A model generated the notes under the pieces. It was not told where the DNA came from. It saw only the letters and a list, made by a program, of their open reading frames with translations, and searched no databases. This document shows positions 13,477-24,428 of a stretch of DNA of 33,790 nt, in pieces (the stretch's first letter is position 1; every line of letters starts with the position of its first letter). This DNA comes from an uncultured Coriobacteriaceae bacterium (lineage in GTDB: Bacteria > Actinomycetota > Coriobacteriia > Coriobacteriales > Atopobiaceae), in contig UQSV01000012.1 in NCBI GenBank assembly GCA_900543875.1, positions 1-33,790 of the forward strand. Reading direction: 5' to 3'. A program made the translations under genes and the position numbers.

Positions 13477-16221
13477 ATGGCAGACGAGACCAACAACGCG
13501 CAGCTACCGGCAACGGACACCGCCGAGACAAGCGCCGACCTGGCCGGTGCGCCCACTCCCGGCGAGCCCCGTCGCACCATCGCCGTGGTCGACGGCAACT
13601 CGCTCATGCACCGCGCCTTCCACGCCATTCCGCCCACGATGACCGCGCCCGACGGCCGCCCCACCAACGCCATCTACGGCTTCCTGTCGATGTTCGTGAA
13701 GCTCGTCGAGAAGTTCCAGCCAGACGGCGTCATCTGCGCGTTCGACAAGGGCAAGCCCCGCGTGCGCATGGAGATGCTGCCCCAGTACAAGGCGCAGCGC
13801 CCGCCCATGGACCCGATCCTGCACGAGCAGTTCCCCATGATCAAGGAGCTGCTGGGCCACATGGACGTCCCCGTGGCCGAGCTCGAGGGCTGGGAGGGCG
13901 ACGACATCCTGGGCACCTTGGCCCGCCGCGGCGAGGTGGCCGGCTACGACATGCTGCTCGTCACCGGCGACCGCGACATGTACCAGCTCGTCACCGAGCG
14001 CGTGAACGTCGTCTCCACCCGCAAGGGCGTCTCCGACGTCAACATCATGACCCCCGAAAGCGTCGACGACCTCTACCACGGCGTCACGCCCGAGCTCGTG
14101 CCAGACTTCTACGGCCTCAAGGGCGACACGTCCGACAACATCCCCGGCGTGCCCGGCATCGGCCCCAAGAAGGCGAGCGCCCTCATCTGCCAGTACGGCT
14201 CGCTCGACGAGGTCATCGCCCACGCCGACGAGGTCAAGGGCAAGATGGGCGAGAACCTGCGTGCCCACATCGACGACGCCCTGCTCTCCCGCAAGGTCGC
14301 CACGATCCGCACCGACGCGCCCATCGACATCGAGCTCGCCGACGCCAAGTTCCCCACGTTCGACCCGGCCGAGGTCAGGGAAGCCTTTGGCGCGCTGGGC
14401 ATCACGAGCATGACCGGTCGCGTGCTGGCGCTCGCCGGCGCCGCGGGCGCCCCCGGCGTGCCCGCCCTCGAGCTGCCCGAGCGCCTCGAGGGTGTGGAGC
14501 TCGTCTCGGCCCTCGAGCAGGCCGTCGCAGACGGCCAGTGGGTGGGCGTGGCGCTCGCCGAGCCCGAGCAGGGCACGCTCTTTGCGCCCGAGCTCGAGGC
14601 CTGGTTCGCGTGCGAGAAGGCCTGCGGAAGCATGTGTGGCGACGCAGCGAGCGAGCTTCTCGTGCGCGCCTTTCGCGGCTGGCGCGTGGCCTGCGCAGAC
14701 GTCAAGGCCCTCATGCACGCCGTCTACCCGGTCGACTCGTCGCTGCCCGCCTCCGTCGCGGACGGGCGTGCCTATGACCCGGCGGACACCGACCCCGACA
14801 ACCTCTTCGACGTGGGCGTGGCCGCCTACCTGCTCGACTCGTCCAAGGGCGCCTACGCCATCGCCGACGTGGCCGAGAAGTACCTCGACGCCGAGCTGCC
14901 CGAGGCAAGCGACAAGTGCCCTGCGGCCGCCATCGCCGCTGCGGCGGCCCTCGCCCTCGTGGCCCCGCTCTTCGAGGCGCTCGAGAAGGACGGCTCGAGC
15001 AAGCTCATGGCTGCGATCGAGATGCCGCTCGTGGGCGTGCTCGCGCGCATGGAGCGCATGGGCATGCACGTCGACCCGGCGGTGCTCGCCGCCCAGTCCG
15101 CCGAACTCGGCGCCGACATCGACGCCACGCGCGCCAAGATCTTCGAGCTCGCGGGCCACGAGTTCAACGTCGACAGCCCCATGCAGCTCTCGGGCGTGCT
15201 CTTCGACGAGCTGGGCCTGCCCACCGCGGGCCTCAAGAAGACCCAGCGCGGCTACTACTCCACCAACGCCAAGGTGCTCGACGACCTCGCCCGCACCTAC
15301 GACGTCGTGGCGGACGTCCTGGCCTATCGCGAGAAGGCCAAGATCCGCGGCACCTACCTCGACGCCCTGCCCGACCTCATCGCCGGCGACGGCCGCATTC
15401 ACACGAGCCTCAACCAGACCGTGGCGGCCACCGGGCGCCTCTCGAGCTCCAACCCCAACCTGCAGAACATCCCCACGCGCAGCGAGCTGGGCCACCGCGT
15501 GCGCACCGCGTTCACGGTGGGCGAGGACTGCGTATTCTTGGCCTGCGACTACTCGCAGATCGAGCTGAGGCTGCTGGCCCACCTCTCGGGTGACGAGCAT
15601 CTCATCGCGGCCTTCTGCGAAGGCGAGGACTTCCACGCCGAGACGGCCGCCCGCGTGTTTGGCGTGCCCGTCGAGCAGGTCACCCACGAGATGCGCAGCC
15701 GCGCCAAGGCCGTTAACTTTGGCATCGTCTATGGCCAGCAGGCCTATGGCCTGTCCACCTCACTGGGCATCTCGCGCAAGGAGGCCCAGCAGATGATTGA
15801 CCGCTACTTCGAGGCCTACCCGCGCGTGCGCACCTTCCTTGACGGCACGGTCGCCGCGGCCAAGCGCAACGTCTTCGCCACGACGCTCTACGGGCGCAAG
15901 CGCCACCTGCCCGACATCCTCTCGCGCAACGCCAACCTGCGCAGCTTTGGCGAGCGCACGGCCATGAACCACCCAATGCAGGGCACCGCGGCAGACATCA
16001 TCAAGCTCGCGATGATCGCGGTCGACGAGCGCATGCGCGACGAGGGCATGGAAAGCAAGCTCGTCCTGCAGATTCACGACGAGCTCGACTTCGAGGTGCC
16101 GCGCGCCGAGCTCGACGCCATGAGCGCGCTGGTCAAGGAGACCATGGAGGGCGTGGCCGAGCTCTCGGTGCCACTCGTGGCCGAGGTCTCCTGGGGCACC
16201 AACTGGGCCGAGGCCAAGTAG
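13477..16221 (+). CDS. polA: DNA polymerase I
   Basis: 914 residues. The N-terminal 5' nuclease/flap domain (about 29-305) starts IAVVDGNSLMHRAFHAIPP and contains EGWEGDDILGTLA, DRDMYQL and the helix-hairpin-helix IPGVPGIGPKKA. The middle domain (about 335-490) keeps the 3'-5' exonuclease fold (FDVGVAAYLLDS), but where the DxE metal motif should lie the sequence reads VGVALAEPEQG, so proofreading appears lost. The polymerase domain has motif A DYSQIELR (Asp691), motif B RSRAKAVNFGIVYG, and motif C HDE (867-869). Role: Okazaki fragment processing and repair synthesis. GGAAGGA precedes the ATG; array B ends 138 bases upstream. Two GC-rich hairpins follow the stop. Confidence 0.96.
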   Translation: MADETNNAQLPATDTAETSADLAGAPTPGEPRRTIAVVDGNSLMHRAFHAIPPTMTAPDGRPTNAIYGFLSMFVKLVEKFQPDGVICAFDKGKPRVRMEMLPQYKAQRPPMDPILHEQFPMIKELLGHMDVPVAELEGWEGDDILGTLARRGEVAGYDMLLVTGDRDMYQLVTERVNVVSTRKGVSDVNIMTPESVDDLYHGVTPELVPDFYGLKGDTSDNIPGVPGIGPKKASALICQYGSLDEVIAHADEVKGKMGENLRAHIDDALLSRKVATIRTDAPIDIELADAKFPTFDPAEVREAFGALGITSMTGRVLALAGAAGAPGVPALELPERLEGVELVSALEQAVADGQWVGVALAEPEQGTLFAPELEAWFACEKACGSMCGDAASELLVRAFRGWRVACADVKALMHAVYPVDSSLPASVADGRAYDPADTDPDNLFDVGVAAYLLDSSKGAYAIADVAEKYLDAELPEASDKCPAAAIAAAAALALVAPLFEALEKDGSSKLMAAIEMPLVGVLARMERMGMHVDPAVLAAQSAELGADIDATRAKIFELAGHEFNVDSPMQLSGVLFDELGLPTAGLKKTQRGYYSTNAKVLDDLARTYDVVADVLAYREKAKIRGTYLDALPDLIAGDGRIHTSLNQTVAATGRLSSSNPNLQNIPTRSELGHRVRTAFTVGEDCVFLACDYSQIELRLLAHLSGDEHLIAAFCEGEDFHAETAARVFGVPVEQVTHEMRSRAKAVNFGIVYGQQAYGLSTSLGISRKEAQQMIDRYFEAYPRVRTFLDGTVAAAKRNVFATTLYGRKRHLPDILSRNANLRSFGERTAMNHPMQGTAADIIKLAMIAVDERMRDEGMESKLVLQIHDELDFEVPRAELDAMSALVKETMEGVAELSVPLVAEVSWGTNWAEAK

Positions 16222-16225
16222 CGAG

Positions 16226-16259
16226 GGGCGCGCGCTCGGCGCACGTGTCTTGCGCGCCC
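16226..16259 (+). terminator. GC-rich hairpin directly after polA
   Basis: GGGCGCGC (16226-16233) pairs with GCGCGCCC (16252-16259). No T-tract follows; it may act with the next hairpin. Confidence 0.4.
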
Positions 16260-16279
16260 TCCACAACCAGGTCCGTGCG

Positions 16280-16320
16280 AGCGGGGCGAGGGCGAGCGGC
16301 CTTCGCCCCGCTTCTTGCTC
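16280..16320. terminator. Terminator between convergent polA and mntH
   Basis: AGCGGGGCGA (16280-16289) pairs perfectly with TCGCCCCGCT (16303-16312), followed by TCTTGCTC. It lies between convergent stops and may serve both. Confidence 0.6.
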
Positions 16321-16370
16321 GGCCTGCCCATGACTCGCGGCGCGAGCAGGGCCGCGAGGTCCGCGCCCGC

Positions 16371-17774
16371 CTACATCGTCGCCAGCAGCACGGCGTTGAG
16401 GGCCACCACCACGAGCCCCAGGCACACGAGCAGCGCGCGCATGCCACGTCCGTTGGCATAGGCGCCCATGACGGCCGGGCTACTCGTGAGCCAGATCTGC
16501 ACGAACACCGTGATGGGCAGTTGGAGGCTCAGCAGCGCCTGGCTCCACACGAGGCCCGAGAAGGGGTCGGGCACGAGCGCTATTGCCGCGAGCGCCACGG
16601 CAAAGCAGGCCACGACGCCCACCGAGCTGTGGCGGTCGCGGATGTCGTAGGGCTCGCCTGCCATGCCGGCGCTCACGGTGCCCGCCGCCATGCCGGCCGT
16701 GACCGAGCTCGACACGCCCGCAAGCAGCAGGGCCAGGGCAAAGATCGTGCGCGAGGCGGGGCCCAGCATGGGCTCGAGCGTGGCAGCCGCCTGCGCGAGG
16801 TCGTCGACGGGCGTGCCCGCCACGAAGAAGGTCGAGGCGGCCAGGATCACCATGGCGCTGTTGATGGCCCAGCCAATCCCCATCGACAGCAGCGTGTCGG
16901 CGAACTCGTGGTCGAGCCGCTCGCGGATGACCTCGTCGCCCGCGCCCTCGAAGTGCTGGCTCTGGATGACCTCCGAGTGCAGGAACAGGTTGTGCGGCAT
17001 CACGACTGCGCCCAGCACCGACACGATGATCGCGGGCGAGCCCGCGGGCAGGGACGGCGTGACCCAGCCCACCGCGGTGGCCGGCCAGTCGACCCTCACC
17101 AGCATGATCTCTGCCAGAAACGCCAGCCCTATGAGCGAGACGAACCCGATGATGACGCGCTCGACGCGCGCGTAGGAGCCGGTGAGCAGCAACACGGCCG
17201 AGACGATGGTCACGAGCGCGCTGCCGGCCAGGATGGGAAGGCCGCAGAGCATCTGCAGCGCGATGCCGCCGCCCAGGACCTCGGCCATCATCGTGGCGGC
17301 GCAGGCCGCCCAGGCGCTCGCGAGCACGAGGCGCGACAGCGGGCGGGGAAGGTGCGCCGAGCAGCTCTCGGCCAGTCACTGGCCCGTGACGATGCCTAGG
17401 TGGGCCACGTTGTGCTGCAAGACGATGAGCATGAGGGTAGAGAGGGTGACGACCCACAGCAGGGCGTAGCCAAAGGTCGACCCCGCCGCCATGTTGGTGG
17501 CCCAGTTGCCCGGGTCGATGAAGCCCACGGTCACGAGCAGCCCTGGGCCAATCCAGCGCAGGATGTCGAGGCCGCCGGTGTGCCCCGTGTGCCGGGTGCC
17601 CCACAGGGCCCGCCTGATACGGCCGCGACCCGTGGAGCGGGCGCCCATCTCGGCATCGCCCGTGCCGGGCGCAGCAGGCCGTTCGGGCGCGTCGCCCCGT
17701 GTGCCGGGCATGGCGGGCCGTACGGTCGTGTCGCCCCTCGTGGCCCGCTCGCTCGTGGTGCTCTTCTCGCCCAT
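16371..17774 (-). pseudogene. mntH: Nramp-family manganese importer MntH interrupted by an in-frame TGA
   Basis: One reading frame of 467 codons is Nramp-like from end to end except for a TGA at 17378-17376. Before it (132 codons) are a low-complexity N-terminal tail, then FIDPGNWATN with the metal-binding DPGN motif (87-90), and HLGIVTGQ. After it the frame continues LAESCSAHLPRPLSR and carries VMPHN (the metal-binding helix-6 MPH), and about eight further helices to the stop. Homologues read through the same place as TG-x-x-LAE, and in some relatives I recall the stop position is Cys, so a Cys-to-stop change is likely. Alternatives are sequencing error or selenocysteine recoding. A 6-bp hairpin (GCCGAG/CTCGGC) starts 3 bases after the TGA, closer than usual for a bacterial SECIS. 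The start at 17774 has GAGG upstream. As written no full transporter is made. Confidence 0.8.
17643..17738 (-). repeat. Short in-frame repeat in the N-terminal tail of mntH
   Basis: The tail contains RGDTTVRPAMPGT followed directly by RGDAPERPAAPGT (residues 13-38), a 13-residue, 39-bp tandem repeat unusual for Nramp proteins. It is cytoplasmic by position and likely unstructured. Confidence 0.55.
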
Positions 17775-17792
17775 GGTGCCTCGATTCCTAGA

Positions 17793-17810
17793 AGTTAACT
17801 AAAGCTAACT
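17793..17810. promoter_or_regulatory. Candidate DtxR/MntR-type operator upstream of mntH
   Basis: AGTTAACTAAAGCTAACT is an 18-bp imperfect palindrome (14 of 18 positions symmetric), 18 bases upstream of the mntH start. It adjoins TATAGT (minus strand, about 17814-17809), a possible -10 box. Its TTAG/CTAA content resembles sites of metal-sensing DtxR-family repressors, which would fit Mn-repressed import. Binding is inferred only. Confidence 0.5.
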
Positions 17811-17944
17811 ATAGGGATACGGCATGGCTTGCGCTAGACTCGAAGGCCTGCAAATTCACGGGGCGCGCGTGCGATGGGCCAAGGGCTCCGCCGCGACCGC
17901 GCGCCTTGGGCCACGATGGGTGCGCGCTGCGCGAGGGGGTTGTC

Positions 17945-18430
17945 TTGACGAAGGTCGTCGTCTTCACGGATGGTTCGAGCAGGGGAAATCCAGGTCCCGG
18001 CGGCTACGGGGCCGTGCTTCGCTGCTACGACCCCACGGGCAAGCTCTACGAACGCGAGCTGTCGGCCGGGTACGCTCGCACCACCAACAACCGCATGGAG
18101 CTCATGGGCGTCATCGCTGCGCTCGAGGCGCTCAAGCGCCCCTGCGAGGTCGAGGTCCACAGCGACTCGCAGTACGTGGTCAACGCGTTCAACCAGCATT
18201 GGGTCGATGGTTGGAAGCGCCGTGGCTGGAAGAACGCCAAGAAGGAGCCGGTCAAGAACCCCGACCTCTGGATGCGCCTGCTCAACGCCATGGCGCCGCA
18301 TCAGGTGAAGTTCGTGTGGGTGAGGGGGCACGCCGGCACCGACCTTAACGAGCGCTGCGACCAGCTGGCCGTGGCGGCCGCCACGGCCCCGCGCGCTACG
18401 CTGCTCGACGACGAGGGCTTCACGGATTAG
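17945..18430 (+). CDS. rnhA: Ribonuclease HI
   Basis: 161 residues. It degrades the RNA strand of RNA-DNA hybrids. The catalytic carboxylates are all present: Asp in FTDGSSRGNPGPGG, Glu in NNRMELMGVIAALEAL, Asp in HSDSQYVVNAF, and Asp in RGHAGTDLNERCDQLA. The basic handle region (WVDGWKRRGWKNAKKEPVKN) is also there. A TTG start at 17945 is chosen because GAGGGGG ends 5 bases upstream and the protein then begins MTKVVVFTDG as is normal; the ATG at 17906 would add 13 atypical residues. It ends only 4 bases from the convergent HAD gene, with no terminator visible. Confidence 0.94.
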   Translation: MTKVVVFTDGSSRGNPGPGGYGAVLRCYDPTGKLYERELSAGYARTTNNRMELMGVIAALEALKRPCEVEVHSDSQYVVNAFNQHWVDGWKRRGWKNAKKEPVKNPDLWMRLLNAMAPHQVKFVWVRGHAGTDLNERCDQLAVAAATAPRATLLDDEGFTD

Positions 18431-18434
18431 GTCG

Positions 18435-19184
18435 CTATTGCTGCAGGCTGGCGTTCTCGAGGTTGACGCGGTCGACGACCGCGGGCAGTGCGTCGGCGAG
18501 CTCGCTCATGCGGCCGCTCCAGGCGGCGCCCCTGGGGCGGGCGTGCCCCACGTAGGCCGTGCGCATGCCGATGCACGGGCGCGGGAAGTCGCGGCTGGCG
18601 TCGTTGCCCACCATGAGGCACTCGGCGGGCGTGAGCCCCAGCGATGCGACGAACTCCTCGTAGTAGCGGGCCTTGGGCTTAAGGCGCGTCGAGTTGCCCA
18701 TGTGGCTCACGCGCGCAAACGGGATGTCGGCGATGCCGGCCCAGCCCATGCGCACGTGGATGCACTCCTCGTCAAAGCTGGGGTTGGTGGCCAGCGCCAC
18801 TACGAGGCCCATGTCGCGCGCCCTCTCGATGGCCGCGAGGCCGCCCTCCATGGGATGGGCGTTGGTGAGGCCGCCCGAGCGGTGGGGGAGCAGCTCGCGC
18901 TCGTAGTAGTGCAGGGGCTCGGCGATCGCAGGGTCTGCGAGGGGCACGCCCGAGAGGCGCTCGAACTCGCGGCAGAAGACCTGGGCGTTGGTGAGGCCGT
19001 CGGTACGGCGCGCGCTGCCCATCGCGAGGTAGCAGTGGGCGAGCACCGGGCCAAACGAGATGGTGGGCCTGCCCGACACGCGGGCCATGATCTGCGAGAA
19101 GTCCGCGGCATAGGCGGTCATGAAGGCCGTTAGGTTGATGTCGAGCAGCGTTGCGTCCATGTCAAAGAGTACGGCCTGAATCAT
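18435..19184 (-). CDS. HAD-superfamily hydrolase
   Basis: 249 residues with the HAD phosphatase motifs: LFDMDATLLD (Asp8 and Asp10), VALATNPS (motif II), Lys in RLKPKARYYEE (motif III) and MVGNDASRDF (motif IV). A helical cap lies between motifs I and II, so this is a C1-type small-molecule phosphatase. The substrate cannot be told; motif I has Ala where most relatives have Gly (DMDATLLD versus DMDGT). ATG at 19184 is preceded by GATGGGGG; the open frame extends far upstream, but with no protein-like composition. Confidence 0.85.
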   Translation of the reverse strand: MIQAVLFDMDATLLDINLTAFMTAYAADFSQIMARVSGRPTISFGPVLAHCYLAMGSARRTDGLTNAQVFCREFERLSGVPLADPAIAEPLHYYERELLPHRSGGLTNAHPMEGGLAAIERARDMGLVVALATNPSFDEECIHVRMGWAGIADIPFARVSHMGNSTRLKPKARYYEEFVASLGLTPAECLMVGNDASRDFPRPCIGMRTAYVGHARPRGAAWSGRMSELADALPAVVDRVNLENASLQQ

Positions 19185-19526
19185 GAAACCCCCATCGTGT
19201 GCGTGTCGTCCCATTCTACCCACGTTGCGGCCCCGCCTCGCGCGGCCCCGCCGTCCTTGCGCGAGGCTTACAATACTGTGCGTTGAGCAGGCGCCCACTC
19301 CGGTCGCGCGTCCCGCGCAAGCGGCTGCGGGGCCTGCGCGCCGCCGGTCCATCGCGCCCGTTTGCGGGGTGTGCTTGCGTGTGCAAGCGTGCCCAGCGCC
19401 TCCCGCGTACGCCTCGCGCGCGAGCGAAACGGCCGCTCCGCGCATCCATGTCTGCCTCGCCCTACCCATCAGGGTGGCCAAACTTGTTTCGGTCATGAAA
19501 AAAGACGTGGAATGCTGCAAAACTCC
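19185..19526. other. Gene-free stretch between the HAD gene and the rpsA promoter
   Basis: About 340 bases with short overlapping frames on both strands but no SD, no family match and atypical Arg/Pro/Cys-rich translations. I see no tRNA or other RNA gene in it. Confidence 0.5.
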
Positions 19527-19556
19527 TTGAAATGTGATAGGGCAGACAGGTATCCT
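19527..19556 (+). promoter_or_regulatory. rpsA promoter
   Basis: TTGAAA (19527-19532) and TATCCT (19551-19556) are 18 bases apart, in an AT-rich pocket. It predicts a leader of about 150 bases before the TTG start. Confidence 0.65.
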
Positions 19557-19564
19557 ATCTGGAC

Positions 19565-19707
19565 GTGTGAGTTCGGACGCTCACACACCATATCTGTCGG
19601 CCCCCGAGCGATGTAAATCCAAGCCGGTGGCTGTGGGCGAGCATCTTGCCCGGAGCTGCTGCAGGCGATGCGCATGAGCATCGGGGCCCCGTTTTCGAAA
19701 GGGGTCC
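19565..19707 (+). promoter_or_regulatory. Structured 5' leader of rpsA, last hairpin masking the ribosome binding site
   Basis: Four hairpins can be drawn: GTGTGAG/CTCACAC (19565-19571/19580-19586), GGGC/GCCC around 19635-19651, CGATGC/GCATCG (19666-19671/19678-19683), and GGGCCCC with GGGGTCC (19684-19690/19701-19707). The last encloses TTTTCGAAA and pairs part of the SD GAAAGGGG (19697-19704). In E. coli the rpsA leader is also a string of hairpins through which S1 represses its own translation; a similar arrangement is inferred here. Confidence 0.5.
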
Positions 19708-19711
19708 ACCT

Positions 19712-20875
19712 TTGAGTGAGATTCAGAACTCGTCCGTTTTCTCGCTAGACGATGTGTCCAACGAGGAGATGAACAACCTCATCGACGGCACCATCACCGA
19801 TTTCGACGAGGGCGATCTTGTCACGGGCACCGTTGTCAAGATTGAGCGCGATGAGGTCCTGCTTGACATCGGCTTCAAGTCCGAGGGCGTTATCCCCGTC
19901 CGCGAGCTGTCCATCCGCAAGGATGCCAACCCCGCCGACATCGTGAGCCTTGGCGACACCATCGAGGCCCTCGTGCTCCAGAAGGAGGACAAGGACGGCC
20001 GTCTCGTCCTGTCCAAGAAGCGCGCCGAGTACGAGCGTGCCTGGAACCGCATTGAGGAGAAGTTCAACGCCGGCGAGAACGTCGAGGGCGAGGTCATCGA
20101 GGTCGTCAAGGGCGGCCTTATCCTCGACATCGGCCTGCGCGGCTTCCTGCCCGCCTCCCTCGTCGACCTTCGTCGCGTCAAGGACCTCAACGCCTACCTC
20201 GGCACCCGCATCGAGGCCCGCGTCATCGAGATGGACCGCAACCGCAACAACGTCGTGCTTTCTCGCCGCGTTGTGCTCGAGGAGGCCCGCAAGGCCGAGC
20301 GCCAGGAGATCCTCTCCAAGCTCAAGCCCGGCATGCGCCTCAAGGGCACCGTGTCCTCGATCGTGGACTTTGGTGCCTTCGTGGACCTCGGCGGCATCGA
20401 CGGCCTGGTTCACATCTCCGAGCTCTCCTGGAACCACGTCAACCACCCCTCCGAGGTCGTCAAGGTCGGCCAGGAGGTCGAGGTCCAGGTGCTCGACGTC
20501 GACCTCAACCGCGAGCGCATCTCCCTGGGTCTCAAGCAGACCACCGAGGATCCCTGGCGCTCCCTCGTCAAGAAGTACCCGGTCGACGCCATCGTCGAGG
20601 GCACCGTCACGAAGCTCGTCCCGTTCGGCGCCTTCGTCGACCTCGGTGACGGCATCGAGGGCCTGGTCCACATCTCCGAGATGGCCAAGCAGCACGTCGA
20701 CGCCCCCGCGCAGGTCTGCAAGGTCGGCGACAAGGTTCAGGTCAAGGTCATGGAGATTGACCTCGATCGTCGCCGCATCTCCCTGTCCATGAAGGCTGCC
20801 GCCGAGACCCTCGGCTTCGAGGTTGCCGTCGAGCCCATGGACAAGCCCGAGGAGGAGGCCGCTGACGCCGAGTAG
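19712..20875 (+). CDS. rpsA: 30S ribosomal protein S1
   Basis: 387 residues with four S1 (OB-fold) RNA-binding domains at about 34-105, 119-188, 205-275 and 290-360, as in Actinomycetota and Firmicutes S1-type proteins (E. coli has six). Domains 3 and 4 carry the classic VDFGAFVDL and VPFGAFVDL strands with GLVHISE. The acidic N terminus and C terminus (EEEAADAE) flank them. Start is TTG at 19712 with GAAAGGGG 7 bases upstream; the upstream in-frame ATG at 19646 would translate the structured leader. Role: binding mRNA leaders to the 30S subunit. Own promoter, structured leader and strong terminator indicate a single-gene unit. Confidence 0.95.
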   Translation: MSEIQNSSVFSLDDVSNEEMNNLIDGTITDFDEGDLVTGTVVKIERDEVLLDIGFKSEGVIPVRELSIRKDANPADIVSLGDTIEALVLQKEDKDGRLVLSKKRAEYERAWNRIEEKFNAGENVEGEVIEVVKGGLILDIGLRGFLPASLVDLRRVKDLNAYLGTRIEARVIEMDRNRNNVVLSRRVVLEEARKAERQEILSKLKPGMRLKGTVSSIVDFGAFVDLGGIDGLVHISELSWNHVNHPSEVVKVGQEVEVQVLDVDLNRERISLGLKQTTEDPWRSLVKKYPVDAIVEGTVTKLVPFGAFVDLGDGIEGLVHISEMAKQHVDAPAQVCKVGDKVQVKVMEIDLDRRRISLSMKAAAETLGFEVAVEPMDKPEEEAADAE

Positions 20876-20904
20876 CGCTCAGCCCTCACATCTCTCGCAT
20901 GTCG

Positions 20905-20940
20905 AGCGGGGTCGCCTTCGGGCGGCCCCGCTTTTTGTTT
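20905..20940 (+). terminator. Rho-independent terminator of rpsA
   Basis: AGCGGGGTCGCC (20905-20916), TTCG tetraloop, GGCGGCCCCGCT (20921-20932), then TTTTGTTT. One G-U pair. Confidence 0.92.
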
Positions 20941-21039
20941 GCGTGGGAGGTGGGACACCCCCCCTCCGTCCCACCTCCCGCGCCCGCACGTACGCGCATC
21001 GAACCTGTTGTCCCGCTTTTGTTACGCGCGGGCGCGGCT

Positions 21040-21069
21040 TTGGTATGCGTCCGGCAGGCTGGGTAGAAT
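21040..21069 (+). promoter_or_regulatory. Promoter of the zinc-ribbon protein-coaE-uvrB group
   Basis: TTGGTA (21040-21045), 18-base spacer, TAGAAT (21064-21069), 29 bases before the ATG at 21099. Confidence 0.6.
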
Positions 21070-21098
21070 AGGTTCTCGAAAAGACGAATGGGGGAGAC

Positions 21099-21530
21099 AT
21101 GCCAAAGGGCGACTTCAAACGTAAGATGGACGACTCGCAGCGAAGGATGGTCGAGTGGGCGCGTGGCCGCAACGGCGCCGACGAGCTCTCGAGCGCCTGC
21201 ACCAACGTCGCGGTGCTGCTCGTCATCATCGACCTGTTCGCGCACACGACGGTGCTGTCGGTGGTCGCTCTCGTGCTGCTTGGCTACTCGTGGTTCCGCA
21301 TCACCTCCAAGGACGTCATGGCCCGCGCCCGCGAGAACTCCCGTGCCATAAGCGCGACCGGTCCCGTGATCACCTTCATCGCCAACCCCGTGGCCTTCGC
21401 GCGCGAGGCCAAGGCCTACGTGCACCTCACCTGTCCCAGCTGTGGCCAGCGCGTTCGCATCCCGCGCGGCAAGGGCAAGGTGCGCATCACCTGCCCCAAG
21501 TGCCACACCCGCTTTGACGGAAAGGCGTAA
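21099..21530 (+). CDS. Membrane protein with C-terminal zinc ribbon, unknown function
   Basis: 143 residues. A basic N terminus (KGDFKRKMDDSQRRM) precedes a hydrophobic stretch (about 36-66) able to form one or two membrane helices. The C-terminal domain has Cys112-x2-Cys115 and Cys132-x2-Cys135 (TCPSCGQRVRIPRGKGKVRI, then TCPKCHTRF), a zinc-ribbon/rubredoxin-knuckle arrangement like that of small MJ0042-type ribbons. I do not recognise a named family. It starts five bases before coaE and shares its promoter, so it is probably co-transcribed with coaE-uvrB. GGGGGAG precedes the ATG closely. Confidence 0.8.
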   Translation: MPKGDFKRKMDDSQRRMVEWARGRNGADELSSACTNVAVLLVIIDLFAHTTVLSVVALVLLGYSWFRITSKDVMARARENSRAISATGPVITFIANPVAFAREAKAYVHLTCPSCGQRVRIPRGKGKVRITCPKCHTRFDGKA

Positions 21531-21535
21531 GGCAC

Positions 21536-22163
21536 ATGCACACGACGTTTCTGGCCGGTGGCATCGCGTCGGGCAAGTCGACCGTCGCGCGCCTGCTGCA
21601 CGAGCGCGGCGCCTGGCTGTGTGACCTCGACCAGGTCTCGCGCGAGGTGCTCGAGGCAAACAGTCCCTGGTACGAGGGCCCCAACCCCGTGCTCGAGCAG
21701 ATTGCCGACGAGTTTGGTTGCGACCTTCTCGACCCCGAGAGCGGCGAGCTCGACCGCCTGAGCCTTGCCATGCGCGCGTTTACCTCGCCCGAGGCCACGG
21801 AGCGCCTCGAGGCCATCGAGATGCCCGCCATCAAGGAGCGCCTGGCCGCCATCCTCACCAACAGCTGCTGCGCGGCGGCCGAGCCTGCGCTCACGGTGGT
21901 GGAGGTGCCGCTGCTCGATCGCATCGAGGACCTGCTGCCGCTCGCCGACGACGTCCTGGTCGTCACCGCCCCGCTGGCCCTGCGCCGCGAGCGCGCCCAG
22001 GGCCGCGGCATGGACGCGGCCGACTTCGACCGGCGCGTGCTCCACCAGCCCAGCGACGACTACCTGCGCGCGCATGCAACCCACGTAATCGACAACACCG
22101 GCGACGAGGCGGCCCTGGCGCGCGCGGTCGACGAGTGGTGGCACGAGGTGATGGGAGGCTCCG

Positions 22164-22177
<14 letters not shown>
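21536..22177 (+). CDS. coaE: Dephospho-CoA kinase
   Basis: 213 residues. It phosphorylates the 3'-hydroxyl of dephospho-CoA, the last step of coenzyme A synthesis. P-loop GGIASGKST (8-16), DLDQVSREV (CoA-site region, 29-37), VVEVPLLDRI (the ExPLLxE-type segment, with Asp where most relatives have Phe/Glu) and RRERAQGRGM in the lid. SD AAGGCGTAAGG precedes the ATG. Its last 14 bases overlap uvrB, which suggests translational coupling. Confidence 0.92.

Positions 22178-24428
<2,251 letters not shown>

Noticed and set aside
19185..19526. Overlapping short frames on both strands (for example 19183-19530 plus, 19216-19449 minus)
   Set aside because: No SD, no family resemblance, Arg/Pro/Cys-rich shadows in a promoter-proximal gap.
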